Source: Halomonas sp. A40-4
GTDB taxonomy: Bacteria; Pseudomonadota; Gammaproteobacteria; Pseudomonadales; Halomonadaceae
Assembly (NCBI RefSeq): GCF_015767635.1
Contig: NZ_CP065230.1
Location: forward strand, 3,782,001 to 3,846,000
DNA length: 64,000 nucleotides
Direction: 5' to 3'
The notes under the pieces: model-generated
The model's input: the letters and a program-made list of their open reading frames with translations, nothing else
What the model was told of the DNA's origin: nothing
The model's database searches: none
Shown here: one piece after another, positions 24,742 to 33,972 of the stretch
How the letters are laid out: each line of letters opens with the position of its first letter
Position numbering within the stretch: the first letter of the stretch is position 1
Translations under genes and position numbers: made by a program

Positions 24742-26457
24742 TCAAAACAAGTGATATCGCTGGGCCAGCGGCAGCTCGGTGGCGGGCTCGCAGGTTAAAA
24801 TTTCGCCATCGCAGCGCACTTCGTAGGTCTGTGGGTCGACGGTCAGCTCTGGGCAGGCGTCGTTGAGCTTCATGTCCTGCTTGCGTACCTGGCGTACGTT
24901 TTTGCACGCGGCCAGTTGGCTATTCAGCCCCAGCGTTTGTTTAATCCCCGCATCCAGCGCCGCCTGGCTGACAAAGCTGAGCCGGGTCTGGCTGGCCGCT
25001 CGGCCCAGGGCACCAAACATGTAACGGTAATGCACCGGCTGTGGCGTGGGAATCGACGCATTGGGGTCGCCCATGGGGGCCGCCGCAATCATGCCACCCT
25101 TGATGATCATCGCCGGTTTGGTACCGAAAAACGCCGGTTTCCAAAGCACCAGATCCGCCATTTTTCCGACTTCGATGGAGCCGACTTCGTGGGCAATACC
25201 GTGGGTGATGGCCGGGTTAATGGTGTATTTGGCGATATAGCGCTTGGCGCGGAAATTATCGGCGCCCAGGACCTCGTCTTCCGGCAGCAGGCCGCGCTGC
25301 ACTTTCATCTTGTGGGCCGTTTGCCAGGTGCGGCAGACCACTTCACCGACCCGCCCCATGGCCTGGGAGTCCGAGGCGATCATCGAGATCACGCCCAGGT
25401 CATGGAGGATATCCTCGGCGGCGATGGTTTCCCGGCGAATACGTGAGTCGGCGAAAGCCACGTCTTCGGGAATATTGGGGTCAAGGTGGTGGCACACCAT
25501 CAGCATATCGAGGTGTTCGTCGATGGTGTTGACCGTATAGGGGCGCGTCGGGTTGGTGGACGACGGCAGCACATAGGGCTTGGCGCAGGCGGTGAGGATA
25601 TCCGGCGCGTGACCACCCCCGGCCCCCTCGGTGTGGTAGGTGTGAATGCAGCGTTCTTTAAAGGCCCCCAGGGTGTCTTCCACAAAGCCCGACTCGTTCA
25701 GGGTGTCGGTGTGGATGGCCACCTGCACATCATAAACATCCGCCACGTTAAGGCAGTTATTGATCGAGGCGGGTGTCGTGCCCCAGTCCTCGTGCAGTTT
25801 GAGGCCCATGGCGCCTGCGTTTAGCTGGGCTTCCAGCGACTCGGGAAGGCTGGCGTTACCCTTGCCCAGTAAGCCAATGTTCATGGGCATATCGTCCACC
25901 GCCTGGAGCATTTTGCCGATATGCCAGGCGCCAGGGGTGCAGGTGGTGGCATTCGTGCCGGTGGCCGGCCCTGTGCCGCCGCCGAGCATGGTGGTAATGC
26001 CGCTCATCAGCGCTTCTTCCACCAGCTGCGGACAAATAAAATGAATATGGGCATCCAGCGCCCCGGCGGTGAGAATCTTGCCTTCCCCGGAGATGATTTC
26101 GGTGCCGGGGCCAATCACGATCTCGACATCCGGCTGGGTATCCGGGTTACCGGCTTTGCCAATCGCGGCAATACGGCCGCTTTGAATGCCCACGTCGGCT
26201 TTGACGATGCCCCACCAGTCCAAGATCAGCGCATTGGTGATGACCGTATCCATCACCGTGTCGTCGGCCCGCTGGCTTTGGCCCATGCCGTCGCGGATAA
26301 CCTTGCCGCCGCCAAATTTCACTTCGTCGCCGTAGTGGGTAGCGTCCTTTTCGACTTCAATCCACAGTGCGGTGTCGCCCAGCCGCACACGGTCACCCAC
26401 CGTGGGGCCGTACATATCGGCGTAGGCCTGCCGACTGATCTTGTTGTCCGGTTTCAT
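24742..26457 (-). CDS. ureC: Urease alpha (catalytic) subunit UreC
   Basis: A 571-residue amidohydrolase, close to the usual ~567. The nickel ligands are in [10 protein letters not shown] near residue 135, the carbamylated lysine in [12 protein letters not shown] near 220, the His of [11 protein letters not shown] near 275, and the active-site flap [13 protein letters not shown] with its Cys-His near 320, followed by [13 protein letters not shown]. It hydrolyses urea to ammonia and carbamate as an (alpha-beta-gamma)3 complex. Its start overlaps the end of ureB by four bases. All catalytic residues needed appear present. Confidence 0.98.
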   Translation of the reverse strand: MKPDNKISRQAYADMYGPTVGDRVRLGDTALWIEVEKDATHYGDEVKFGGGKVIRDGMGQSQRADDTVMDTVITNALILDWWGIVKADVGIQSGRIAAIGKAGNPDTQPDVEIVIGPGTEIISGEGKILTAGALDAHIHFICPQLVEEALMSGITTMLGGGTGPATGTNATTCTPGAWHIGKMLQAVDDMPMNIGLLGKGNASLPESLEAQLNAGAMGLKLHEDWGTTPASINNCLNVADVYDVQVAIHTDTLNESGFVEDTLGAFKERCIHTYHTEGAGGGHAPDILTACAKPYVLPSSTNPTRPYTVNTIDEHLDMLMVCHHLDPNIPEDVAFADSRIRRETIAAEDILHDLGVISMIASDSQAMGRVGEVVCRTWQTAHKMKVQRGLLPEDEVLGADNFRAKRYIAKYTINPAITHGIAHEVGSIEVGKMADLVLWKPAFFGTKPAMIIKGGMIAAAPMGDPNASIPTPQPVHYRYMFGALGRAASQTRLSFVSQAALDAGIKQTLGLNSQLAACKNVRQVRKQDMKLNDACPELTVDPQTYEVRCDGEILTCEPATELPLAQRYHLF

Positions 26458-26789
26458 TGCTTACCTCCATCAAGCGCACCCATCACATCGCCGCGGAAGC
26501 CATAAATTTCCCGCTTACCGACATACGGGATCAAGGTAACTTCGCGGGTCTGGCCGGGCTCGAAGCGAATTGCCGTGCCCGCCGCGACGTCCAGGCGATA
26601 ACCACGTGACTTGTCACGGTCAAACACCAGCGCCGGGTTGGCCTCGGCAAAATGATAGTGCGACCCCACCTGAATCGGCCGGTCACCGGTATTGGCCACC
26701 TCGACGCTGATACGTTCACGGCCGACACACAGCTCGATATCGCCGTCTTTTAACTGATACTGTCCTGGAATCATTGGGCCGGGAATCAT
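26454..26789 (-). CDS. ureB: Urease beta subunit UreB
   Basis: A 111-residue protein matching the small beta subunit of urease, with the family opening MIPGQYQ preceded here by five extra residues; the ATG at 26789 has an AGGAGG site at ideal distance. The conserved [22 protein letters not shown] segment is near residues 33-54 and the C-terminus ends in the usual GFRGDVMG. It is a structural partner of UreC. The gene overlaps ureC by four bases and follows ureA by nine. Confidence 0.97.
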   Translation of the reverse strand: MIPGPMIPGQYQLKDGDIELCVGRERISVEVANTGDRPIQVGSHYHFAEANPALVFDRDKSRGYRLDVAAGTAIRFEPGQTREVTLIPYVGKREIYGFRGDVMGALDGGKQ

Positions 26790-26798
26790 GGCGACCTC

Positions 26799-27101
<303 letters not shown>

Positions 27102-27124
27102 GGGGCGTCTCCGTTAGCGAGTTA

Positions 27125-28009
27125 TTAGGTTAGCCAGATTCTCGGTGTGTGCGCTTCACGCTCGATCCAAAGGGGGCGCAGTAGATGCCAGGCCTGCTCG
27201 CACAGCGCCCAGGCTTCATTGCGGGCGTTGCCCAGATAGCGCAGCAACAATACGCCGTGGCGCACGGTAACGGCCCAGCGGGGGTTGTCAGGCAGCGCTT
27301 CGCGCAGGGCCTCGATAGCCCCCGCCACATCGGCTATGCCCACTGCCCAGAGCGTCGCCTGTACCGTCGCGCCCCCTTGCCCCCAGCGCCCGGTAAAGCG
27401 CGGGTGCAAAGGGTCGAGGGGCTGGCGCTCCAGCCACAGCGGCTTGCCGTCCAAGGTCAAACGAAAGTGCTGCTCAATGCGTCCCGACACATAGGGCAGC
27501 TCGCTCGCCGGGCGGCCCAGCGCCATCATTTCCCAGCCCAGGCAGCGGGCACTGCCGTGAAGGTCAATCTGCGTATACTGCTCGCCTCTGGAGCCGTCAA
27601 AGGCAATGGTTTCCTGGGGCAGCCATTCAAGGGTCGCGCCGTCGTCAACGCTTAGACAGGTGTGCTGGATCCAGGCGACGCCTTGGCTGTCAGCTTTATA
27701 GAGCTTGTTGGCGGCGGGTGTCGTCAGCAGCGCGTGAGTGCCGTTTTCCACATGTGCCTGGATGGTCAACGCATCACCGCTCACCAACCCACCCGGCGGG
27801 TGCAGCAGATAAACGTGACAGGCCTCACCCCGGCCTTCCGGATAAAAAGGCCGCTGTACCCGTAATGGCCCCGAGTGGCGCGACTGCACCATCCGGGTGA
27901 CTCCTTGGCGATGGGCAAAGCGCAGCGCCAGCGATGCCGCCCAGTGGCGTTGTGCATCAAAGCGGTGTCCGGAGGTGTCATCCAATCTTGCAGGTTCACT
28001 CAGCAGCAT
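27125..28009 (-). CDS. ureD: Urease accessory protein UreD
   Basis: About 294 residues from the ATG at 28009. The frame is open to 28111, but that would start upstream of a sigma-54-type promoter at 28053-28069, so the internal start is preferred. UreD features include PFYPEGRGEACHVYLLHPPGGLVSGD near residues 53-78, the TTPAANKLYKAD segment and the ETIAFDGSRGEQYTQID strand. UreD forms the scaffold through which nickel passes to apo-urease together with UreF and UreG. It is the first gene of the urease operon. Confidence 0.93.
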   Translation of the reverse strand: MLLSEPARLDDTSGHRFDAQRHWAASLALRFAHRQGVTRMVQSRHSGPLRVQRPFYPEGRGEACHVYLLHPPGGLVSGDALTIQAHVENGTHALLTTPAANKLYKADSQGVAWIQHTCLSVDDGATLEWLPQETIAFDGSRGEQYTQIDLHGSARCLGWEMMALGRPASELPYVSGRIEQHFRLTLDGKPLWLERQPLDPLHPRFTGRWGQGGATVQATLWAVGIADVAGAIEALREALPDNPRWAVTVRHGVLLLRYLGNARNEAWALCEQAWHLLRPLWIEREAHTPRIWLT

Positions 28010-28052
28010 GAGGCGTTTTCGCTTCCTTGTTGGCGCATGACTGACTTTCCAA

Positions 28053-28069
28053 TGCAAAGAATGCGCCAA
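28053..28069 (-). promoter_or_regulatory. Sigma-54 promoter of the urease operon
   Basis: On the minus strand the sequence reads TTGGCGC-ATTCT-TTGCA, which keeps the GG and GC dinucleotides of the -24/-12 consensus (TGGCAC-N5-TTGCA) at exact spacing with one mismatch. It lies about 45 bases upstream of the ureD start chosen here. An NtrC-like site is about 110 bases further upstream. Confidence 0.75.
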
Positions 28070-28174
28070 AATGGTGAAAACCGACTGACTAGCCCAGCGA
28101 GTGGCTACCATCGCAACGTGGTGGTCGAAATCCCGTCATAAAAATGCACTAAAAAGAAACACCGGATCCCTTCG

Positions 28175-28191
28175 CGCACGAATAAGGTGCA
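28175..28191. promoter_or_regulatory. NtrC-type enhancer site upstream of ureD
   Basis: CGCACG-AATAA-GGTGCA matches the NtrC dyad TGCACC-N5-GGTGCA in 10 of 12 arm positions. It lies about 110 bp upstream of the sigma-54 -24 element, a usual enhancer distance. A second weak half-site, TGCACT, is at 28145-28150. The gap from 28010 to 28516 holds these elements and the divergent promoter of the PepSY gene; no further gene is seen in it. Confidence 0.6.
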
Positions 28192-28516
28192 AGATGCGCC
28201 CTGCCTCTTGCTGCGACACGACCCAAGCCGCTTGCCTGCGATAACAATGTGACAAATGACCGCGTTTTCAGGGCTGTGTATGCAACCACTTTCCGCTACC
28301 ATCTGACCTTTGTCCTACCCACAGCTTTTACACTGTGCTTTTCAGGTAACCCTCCGTGCAGCTACGTCGTTCAGCAAATACCGCCTGGTATCGCTCCTCA
28401 CATAGCCCATTACTCAGTTACCGCCAACACGGTTCTCCTCACGATCGCCTTGTTCAGCGGCCGTTTTTCAAAACTATCCGCCAGGCACCCATGGTTCGGC
28501 GGCGAGGAGTTTGAGT

Positions 28517-29884
28517 ATGTCGACAACCTCTCAGCAGGCAGGCAAGCGTCATGCCTCTGACCTCTATCGCGCCGTTTGGCGTTGGCACTTCTATGCAGGC
28601 CTGTTGGTACTGCCGTTTATGATCACCCTGGCGATGACGGGAGGGCTGTACCTTTTTAAAGACGAGTTGGACGCGCTGATACACGCCGATATGAAGCGCG
28701 TGGCCGTTCAAGAGGCGACGCAACCGCCCTCTTCGCTGATCAGCGCGGCCCTGACGGCCCACCCCGGTAAAGCCGTCAAATTCACTGACCCCGCTACCCC
28801 AGAAAGCTCGGCGGAGATCACTGTCAAAACGGCGGGAGGCGAGCGTTTGGCGGTTTACGTCAACCCGTATACCGCGAATGTGCTGGGAATGCTGGATGAC
28901 CGTGGCACGGTGATGTGGACCGTTCGTTACCTGCACAGTTTGAAATACTTTGGACCCACTGCACGCAAACTGATTGAAATCGCCGGCGGCTGGTCAATCT
29001 TGCTGGTGCTTACCGGCCTTTACCTATGGTGGCCACGCCGTAAAGGCGCAGGGGGTGTCGTCAGCGTGCGCGGCAAACCCAAAAGCCGGACGTTCTGGCG
29101 CGATACCCATGCTGTTACCGGCCTTTTTGTCGGTGCCTTTATTGTGTTTCTCGCCATCACTGGCATGCCGTGGTCGGGCGTCTGGGGTGCGCAGGTCAAC
29201 CAGTGGGCCAACGGCAATAACTTTGGCTACCCGTCGGGCGTGCGCGTGGAAGTCCCCATGTCAGACACCCGTCTGAGTGACCAGAGCTCGACCACCTGGT
29301 CGCTAGAGCAGGCGCAACTGCCCGAGTCCTCCACATCGTCTACCTCCATGACACCAATGGGGATAGACCAGGCCGTTGCCACCTTCGATGAGCTGGGGCT
29401 GCATCGCGGCTACGCTGTGAACCTTCCCAACACCGATACCGGCGTGTATACCGGCTCCGCCTACCCCAATGACCTCAGTCAGCAGCGTGTGGTGCACCTT
29501 GACCAATACAGCGGCGAACGCCTGCTTGACATGAGCTACGCCGATTACGGCCCGCTGGGACGCTGGCTGGAGTTTGGCATCAACGTGCATATGGGCCAGC
29601 AGTTCGGGCTTGCCAATCAACTGCTATTTCTAGCCGTATGCATCGCCATTATTCTGCTAGCTGTCTCAGCCGGAGTGATGTGGTGGAAGCGCCGTCCCGA
29701 GGGCAAGATGGGCGTTCCACCCCTGCCCTCGGACAAACGGGTGTTCCGCGGCCTGATCGCCATACTGGCCGTTGGCGGCCTACTGTTTCCGCTTGTGGGC
29801 GCGTCACTCATCGTCATGCTGGCCATTGACTGGCTGCTTATTCGTCCGCTCCAGGAGCGGCGTTTGAATAGCCGAGCGGTCTAA
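28517..29884 (+). CDS. PepSY-associated transmembrane protein (PiuB-like)
   Basis: A 455-residue inner membrane protein, starting at the ATG at 28517 behind an AGGAG site. The N-terminal YRAVWRWHFYAGLLVLPFMI and the repeated long helices near residues 155-175, 205-225, 360-385 and 415-440 are typical of the PepSY_TM family. PepSY modules occur in the periplasmic loops. The histidines in WRWHFYAG, RYLHSLKYFG, RDTHAVTGLF and NVHMGQQFG are placed like haem ligands. Family members are often involved in siderophore-iron reduction or iron uptake. No iron-responsive operator was recognised. It stands alone, between the urease operon and the metal ABC importer. Confidence 0.88.
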   Translation: MSTTSQQAGKRHASDLYRAVWRWHFYAGLLVLPFMITLAMTGGLYLFKDELDALIHADMKRVAVQEATQPPSSLISAALTAHPGKAVKFTDPATPESSAEITVKTAGGERLAVYVNPYTANVLGMLDDRGTVMWTVRYLHSLKYFGPTARKLIEIAGGWSILLVLTGLYLWWPRRKGAGGVVSVRGKPKSRTFWRDTHAVTGLFVGAFIVFLAITGMPWSGVWGAQVNQWANGNNFGYPSGVRVEVPMSDTRLSDQSSTTWSLEQAQLPESSTSSTSMTPMGIDQAVATFDELGLHRGYAVNLPNTDTGVYTGSAYPNDLSQQRVVHLDQYSGERLLDMSYADYGPLGRWLEFGINVHMGQQFGLANQLLFLAVCIAIILLAVSAGVMWWKRRPEGKMGVPPLPSDKRVFRGLIAILAVGGLLFPLVGASLIVMLAIDWLLIRPLQERRLNSRAV

Positions 29885-29889
29885 CCAAG

Positions 29890-29914
29890 CGCCCGGCGCG
29901 TTAAGCGTCGGGCG
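29890..29914 (+). terminator. Hairpin after the PepSY gene
   Basis: A 10-bp stem with one G-T wobble (29890-29899 with 29905-29914), loop GTTAA, then ATTT. It is short of a full T run, so it is a probable rather than certain terminator. Confidence 0.55.
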
Positions 29915-30025
29915 ATTTGCCCTTCACAGCTCCATGATTGAAAGCCACCAATATCAAACGGCTGCCCACTTGACATTAAATCCCTGACGCAAGAAACTTA
30001 GCCAAGGCTATACTTATTACTTGAG

Positions 30026-30050
30026 GCAACACAGTGTTGCGCGCAGCAAC
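30026..30050. promoter_or_regulatory. Three alternating half-sites before the metal importer operon
   Basis: GCAAC at 30026-30030, its inverse GTTGC at 30036-30040, and GCAAC again at 30046-30050, each exactly 10 bases apart. The first two form the perfect palindrome GCAACAC-A-GTGTTGC. They lie just downstream of a TATACT -10-like box (30009-30014). The layout suggests a metal-dependent repressor operator, but it does not match MntR, Zur or Fur consensus sites that I know. Confidence 0.5.
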
Positions 30051-30085
30051 GTAGACGAGTATAACTCACCGGTGGGAGTTTCAGC

Positions 30086-31063
30086 ATGGCAACAAGATAC
30101 CCAGTGGCGCTATTGGGAGCGCTTTCGTTCGCAGCAACGGCCTCTGCTAACAACGAGCCGCTCAATGTGGTGGCGACCATCGGCATGATTGCCGATGTTG
30201 CTCAAGAGGTCGGGGGCGAGTGTGTCAGTGTGAACGCCATGATGGGTCCAGGCGTTGACCCCCATCTCTACCAGGCGAGCGCCAATGATGTGACGACGCT
30301 GCGTGACGCCGAACAGATTCTCTACTCGGGCTACTCGCTGGAGGGGCAGTTGGGTGAGGTGCTGGAAAACTTCTCTGAGCGCACACCGACCCTGGCGGTG
30401 GCTCCCGCCTCGATCGATCCAGGCGACTTGATTACCGCACAGGATATCTACGGCATCGACCCACACCTCTGGATGGACGTTTCCCTCTGGGCGCAAACGC
30501 TGCCCACGCTGCGCACCACATTCAGTGAAGCGCGCCCTGACTGCGCCGACGCCATTGAAGCCAATACCGAGCGCTATCAGGCTCAATTGCTTGCCCTGCA
30601 TGAATGGGTCAAAGAGAGTATCGCCAGCATCCCTGAAGAACAGCGCATTCTGGTCACCGCTCACGACGCATTCAGCTACTTTGGCCGCGCCTACGATATT
30701 GAAGTGGAAGGTGTGCAAGGCATCAGCACCGAGACCGAAACGGGCATTGCCGATATTCGCAGCATGGCGGATATTGTCGTGGAGCGGGCCGTACCCGCCG
30801 TCTTCATCGAAAGCACCATCAATCCACGTACGGTTCAGGCCGTGATGGATGCGGCCGAGCAACGCGGCCATGATGTCGAGATCGGCGGTGAACTCTACTC
30901 CGATGCCATGGGCGATGCGGGCACCTTGGATGGCACTTACATGGGTATGATCTATCGCAATACCCAGCACATTGTCGAAGCGCTGGGGGGGTCGCTAGCG
31001 CCCTTGCCTGCTGAGTTGAACGACTGGGCGAGCAAGTGGGAAATCGCTCAACATATCCGATAA
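30086..31063 (+). CDS. Metal ABC transporter substrate-binding protein (Mn/Zn family)
   Basis: A 325-residue cluster A-I periplasmic metal-binding protein. A signal peptide covers residues 1-22 (cleavage near ATASA). The four expected metal ligands are visible: His in GVDPHLYQA near residue 61, His in GIDPHLWMD near 130, Glu in FIESTINPR near 237, and Asp in LYSDAMG near 272. This set without a His-rich loop is typical of manganese/iron TroA/MntC-like proteins rather than ZnuA. It is the first of four genes forming a complete importer and has an operator-like repeat upstream. Manganese is the best guess. Confidence 0.9.
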   Translation: MATRYPVALLGALSFAATASANNEPLNVVATIGMIADVAQEVGGECVSVNAMMGPGVDPHLYQASANDVTTLRDAEQILYSGYSLEGQLGEVLENFSERTPTLAVAPASIDPGDLITAQDIYGIDPHLWMDVSLWAQTLPTLRTTFSEARPDCADAIEANTERYQAQLLALHEWVKESIASIPEEQRILVTAHDAFSYFGRAYDIEVEGVQGISTETETGIADIRSMADIVVERAVPAVFIESTINPRTVQAVMDAAEQRGHDVEIGGELYSDAMGDAGTLDGTYMGMIYRNTQHIVEALGGSLAPLPAELNDWASKWEIAQHIR

Positions 31064-31075
31064 GGCAGCCTATTG

Positions 31076-31858
31076 ATGGCCACACTTAGCAATACCGACC
31101 CGGCCCTAAGCATCCGCAACCTGACGGTCAGCTACCATAGCCAGCCCGTGCTCTGGGACATTGATCTCGACATTCCCGCCGGCGTGATGGCTGGCATTGT
31201 CGGTCCCAATGGCGCAGGCAAGAGCACGCTGATCAAGAGCTTGCTCGGACTTGTTCCATCGCTGTCCGGCGATGTCATGGTGCATGGACGCCCTTACGCC
31301 GCGCAACGCAAGCGCGTCGGTTACGTGCCGCAACGCTCCAGCGTTGACTGGGACTTTCCCACTACGGCGCTGGATGTAGTCATCATGGGACTTTACGGGC
31401 GCCTGGGTTGGTTCAGGCGTCCGGGCCGCAAAGAACGCCACGAGGCATTGGAAGCGCTGGAAATGGTCGGCATGCAAGCCTTTGCCGATCGTCAGATCAG
31501 CCAGCTATCCGGCGGCCAGCAGCAGCGGGTTTTTCTTGCTCGGGCGCTGGTTCAACAGGCCGATGTCTACTTTCTGGACGAGCCCATGGCGGGAGTTGAC
31601 GCAACCACCGAGCGAGCCATCATCGACATCCTGCGCCGCCTGCGCGATGCGGGCAAGACGTTGATCGTGGTTCACCACGACCTGCAGACGGTCCGGCATT
31701 ACTTCGACTGGCTGCTACTGCTCAACGTCCGGGTGGTGGCCAGTGGCCAAGCTGATGACGTCTTCAAGGTCGAGCATCTGCGCCAAGCTTATGGTGGTCA
31801 GATCGCCCTGCTGAACGATAGTGATGCGCTCATGTTTGCCGCATCGAAGGTGACATAA
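31076..31858 (+). CDS. Metal ABC transporter ATP-binding protein
   Basis: A 260-residue ATPase starting at the ATG at 31076. The Walker A motif GPNGAGKSTL is near residues 43-52, the Q-loop is in VPQRSSVDWDFP, the signature SQLSGGQQQRVFLARAL near 142-158 and Walker B VYFLDEPMAGVD near 164-175, with the switch His in VVHHDLQ. The QRSSVDWDFP segment after the Q-loop is a hallmark of manganese/iron (MntA/TroB/PsaB-type) ATPases. It energises transport through the two permeases encoded downstream. Confidence 0.95.
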   Translation: MATLSNTDPALSIRNLTVSYHSQPVLWDIDLDIPAGVMAGIVGPNGAGKSTLIKSLLGLVPSLSGDVMVHGRPYAAQRKRVGYVPQRSSVDWDFPTTALDVVIMGLYGRLGWFRRPGRKERHEALEALEMVGMQAFADRQISQLSGGQQQRVFLARALVQQADVYFLDEPMAGVDATTERAIIDILRRLRDAGKTLIVVHHDLQTVRHYFDWLLLLNVRVVASGQADDVFKVEHLRQAYGGQIALLNDSDALMFAASKVT

Positions 31859-31861
31859 CGC

Positions 31862-32974
31862 ATGCCGTTGTTCGATCTATTGTCTGACTACACCTTCCAG
31901 AACGTGGTAATGGGTGCCTCACTGCTCGGCTTGATCAGCGGCCCGCTGGGCTGTTTTGCGGTGCTGCGCCGTCAGAGTCTGCTGGGCGACGCCATTTCCC
32001 ACGCCGCACTTCCTGGCATCTGTTTAAGCTTTATCATCACCGGCAGCCGCGATATTGGTGGAATCATCGTCGGTTCGTTGGCGACCGGCTCGCTCGCCGC
32101 ACTGACCATGTTGATGCTGACCCGAATGAGTCGCCTGAAAACCGATGCCGGGCTGGGTATCTGCTTGAGTATCTTCTTTGCCGTGGGCATCGTGCTACTG
32201 ACCTATATTCAGAACACCCATAATGCCTCCCAAGGTGGGCTGGAAGCCTTCCTTTTCGGCCAGGCCGCTGCCACTCTTCGCTCGGATCTATGGGTGATGG
32301 GCGGTATCACGCTGATTACCCTGCTGCTGTTAGCTGTTTTCTGGAAACAGGCCAAGCTGGTCACGTTCGATGCGGAGTACGCACGCACCCTTGGTATGCC
32401 CACCACCGCCATTGAGGCAACGCTCACCACCATGGTGGCACTGGCTGTGGTCGTCGGCCTACAAATGGTCGGTGTGATTCTGATGGCCGCCATGATCGTG
32501 GCGCCTGCAGCGGCCGCCCGTCAGTGGAGCCGCCACCTGGGCGGCATGCTGGTGATTGCTGCCGCTATCGGTATTGTCAGCGGTGTCTCCGGCGCCACCG
32601 TTAGCACCCTCTCACGCGGCCTGGCCACCGGCCCACTGATCGTCCTTACCGCCACCACTATTGTTTTGATCTCGCTGGCACTGGCGCCTGGACGTGGCCT
32701 GCTGTGGGGCCTGGCGCAGCATTATCAGCGAAAAAGAGCGTTGCGTAGGCAGCAGTTGCTGTATGCCTTTTACAAGCACCCCTCCGCGACACCCCGCTAC
32801 TACAACACCTTAGGTGTCCGCCTGATACTGTATCGACTACGGCGCCAGGGCTATCTAACACAGCAATCCAATCACGAGACGGGATCGCAGCGGATCACTC
32901 GCTGGAAGCTCACAGCCCGTGGCTACGAGGAGGCTAAGAAAGTGGTCGCAACGTTTGAGGCAACACCATCATGA
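31862..32974 (+). CDS. Metal ABC transporter permease with C-terminal winged-helix tail
   Basis: A 370-residue ABC-3 family permease; about 280 residues carry the eight or nine membrane helices with the typical LRRQSLLGDAISHAALPG near residues 36-53 and the GVILMAAMIVAPAAAARQW segment. The last ~85 residues are soluble, basic and helical (RQQLLYAFYKHP, LILYRLRRQGYLTQ, ITRWKLTARGYEEAKKVV), resembling a winged helix. Similar tails occur in some manganese/iron importers, usually DtxR-like. Its role may be sensing or assembly; this is inference. It follows the ATPase gene by three bases and overlaps the second permease gene by four. Confidence 0.9.
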   Translation: MPLFDLLSDYTFQNVVMGASLLGLISGPLGCFAVLRRQSLLGDAISHAALPGICLSFIITGSRDIGGIIVGSLATGSLAALTMLMLTRMSRLKTDAGLGICLSIFFAVGIVLLTYIQNTHNASQGGLEAFLFGQAAATLRSDLWVMGGITLITLLLLAVFWKQAKLVTFDAEYARTLGMPTTAIEATLTTMVALAVVVGLQMVGVILMAAMIVAPAAAARQWSRHLGGMLVIAAAIGIVSGVSGATVSTLSRGLATGPLIVLTATTIVLISLALAPGRGLLWGLAQHYQRKRALRRQQLLYAFYKHPSATPRYYNTLGVRLILYRLRRQGYLTQQSNHETGSQRITRWKLTARGYEEAKKVVATFEATPS

Positions 32975-33891
32975 TGGCGGCGTTGCTCAGTAGCACGGAT
33001 CTACAGATCATGTTGGTCGGCGCCATGGTGGGCATTGCCTCCTCGGCGGTGGGCACCTTTCTGGTACTGCGCGGCAACAGCATGCTGTCTGACGCCATCA
33101 GCCACTCGATCGTTTTTGGCATTGTCATCGTCTGGCTGCTTACCAAGCAGCAGAGCGGAACTGTACAACTGGTGGGAGCGGCCTTGACCGGCCTGTTGAC
33201 GGTCCTGCTCACTGAGGCACTGGCCAGCACCAAGCGCGTCAAGCAGGACGCCGCCATCGGCCTGGTCTTTCCGGCACTGTTCTCCATCGGGGTGTTGCTG
33301 CTCAACATCTATGCCCATGACGTGCATATCGACACCCACACCGTCCTGCTCGGTGAGATCGGTTTCGTCTGGCTGGACACGGTCAATCTGTTTGGCCTGC
33401 CGATCCCCCAGGCGCTGGTCTCCATGAGCGTGATGACCGTACTGAATTATGGCTTTATCTTCCTGTTCTATAAGGAGTTGAAGCTGGCCACCTTTGACCC
33501 GGCACTGGCCAAGACCTTTGGTTTCATGCCGTCGGTTCTCTTCTACGTGCTCCTGATGCTCACAAGCTCAACCGCCGTGGCCGCCTTTGACGCCGTGGGG
33601 GCAGTGCTGTTTATCGCCTTCGCCATCGTGCCGGCCTCGGCAGCGTACCTGATGACCGACCGACTGTGGATGATGTTTGTCATCGGCGCGCTGGTCTCGA
33701 TCGGCTCAAGCGTTTGTGGCTACTACCTCGCCGTACACCTCAACGTCTCCATCGGTGGCATGATGGCGGTAATGACCGGCATCTTCCTGATGCTTGCCTT
33801 CCTGGCCGGTCCGCGCTACGGCGTTATCACGCAGCAGATCAAGCGGCGCCGGGCACGCCAGACGCCGATGGAACCGCCTTCATTATCTTAG
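32971..33891 (+). CDS. Metal ABC transporter permease (second subunit)
   Basis: A 306-residue ABC-3 family inner membrane permease with LRGNSMLSDAISHSIVFG near residues 30-47, the family's cytoplasmic motif, and a FDAVGAVLFIAFAIVPASAAYL stretch matching its partner. It has no winged-helix tail and ends in a short basic segment. The two permeases form a heterodimeric channel used by manganese/iron importers. It is the last gene of the operon; about 80 bases separate it from the convergent urtE gene, with only a weak hairpin followed by TTTTT near 33940. Confidence 0.93.
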   Translation: MMAALLSSTDLQIMLVGAMVGIASSAVGTFLVLRGNSMLSDAISHSIVFGIVIVWLLTKQQSGTVQLVGAALTGLLTVLLTEALASTKRVKQDAAIGLVFPALFSIGVLLLNIYAHDVHIDTHTVLLGEIGFVWLDTVNLFGLPIPQALVSMSVMTVLNYGFIFLFYKELKLATFDPALAKTFGFMPSVLFYVLLMLTSSTAVAAFDAVGAVLFIAFAIVPASAAYLMTDRLWMMFVIGALVSIGSSVCGYYLAVHLNVSIGGMMAVMTGIFLMLAFLAGPRYGVITQQIKRRRARQTPMEPPSLS

Positions 33892-33972
33892 GCGCCGATC
33901 ACACTCCCGGGGGACAAAACGTCTGCCATTGAGTGGGAGCGTTTTTAGACAGCGCAGCCCGCTGTGGATAAC

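Noticed and set aside
24573..24866. A 97-codon forward open frame in the ureC-ureE gap
   Set aside because: It runs through both arms of the palindrome and into ureC antisense; the open frame comes from the repeat.
28249..28560. A 103-codon forward open frame before and across the PepSY gene start
   Set aside because: It overlaps the well supported PepSY start in another frame, has no ribosome site and a composition unlike the neighbours. It lies in the regulatory gap.
33897..33947. Possible terminator after the second metal permease
   Set aside because: The CTCCC/GGGAG arms are only five bases with a long loop; the following TTTTT makes it suggestive but too weak to list.
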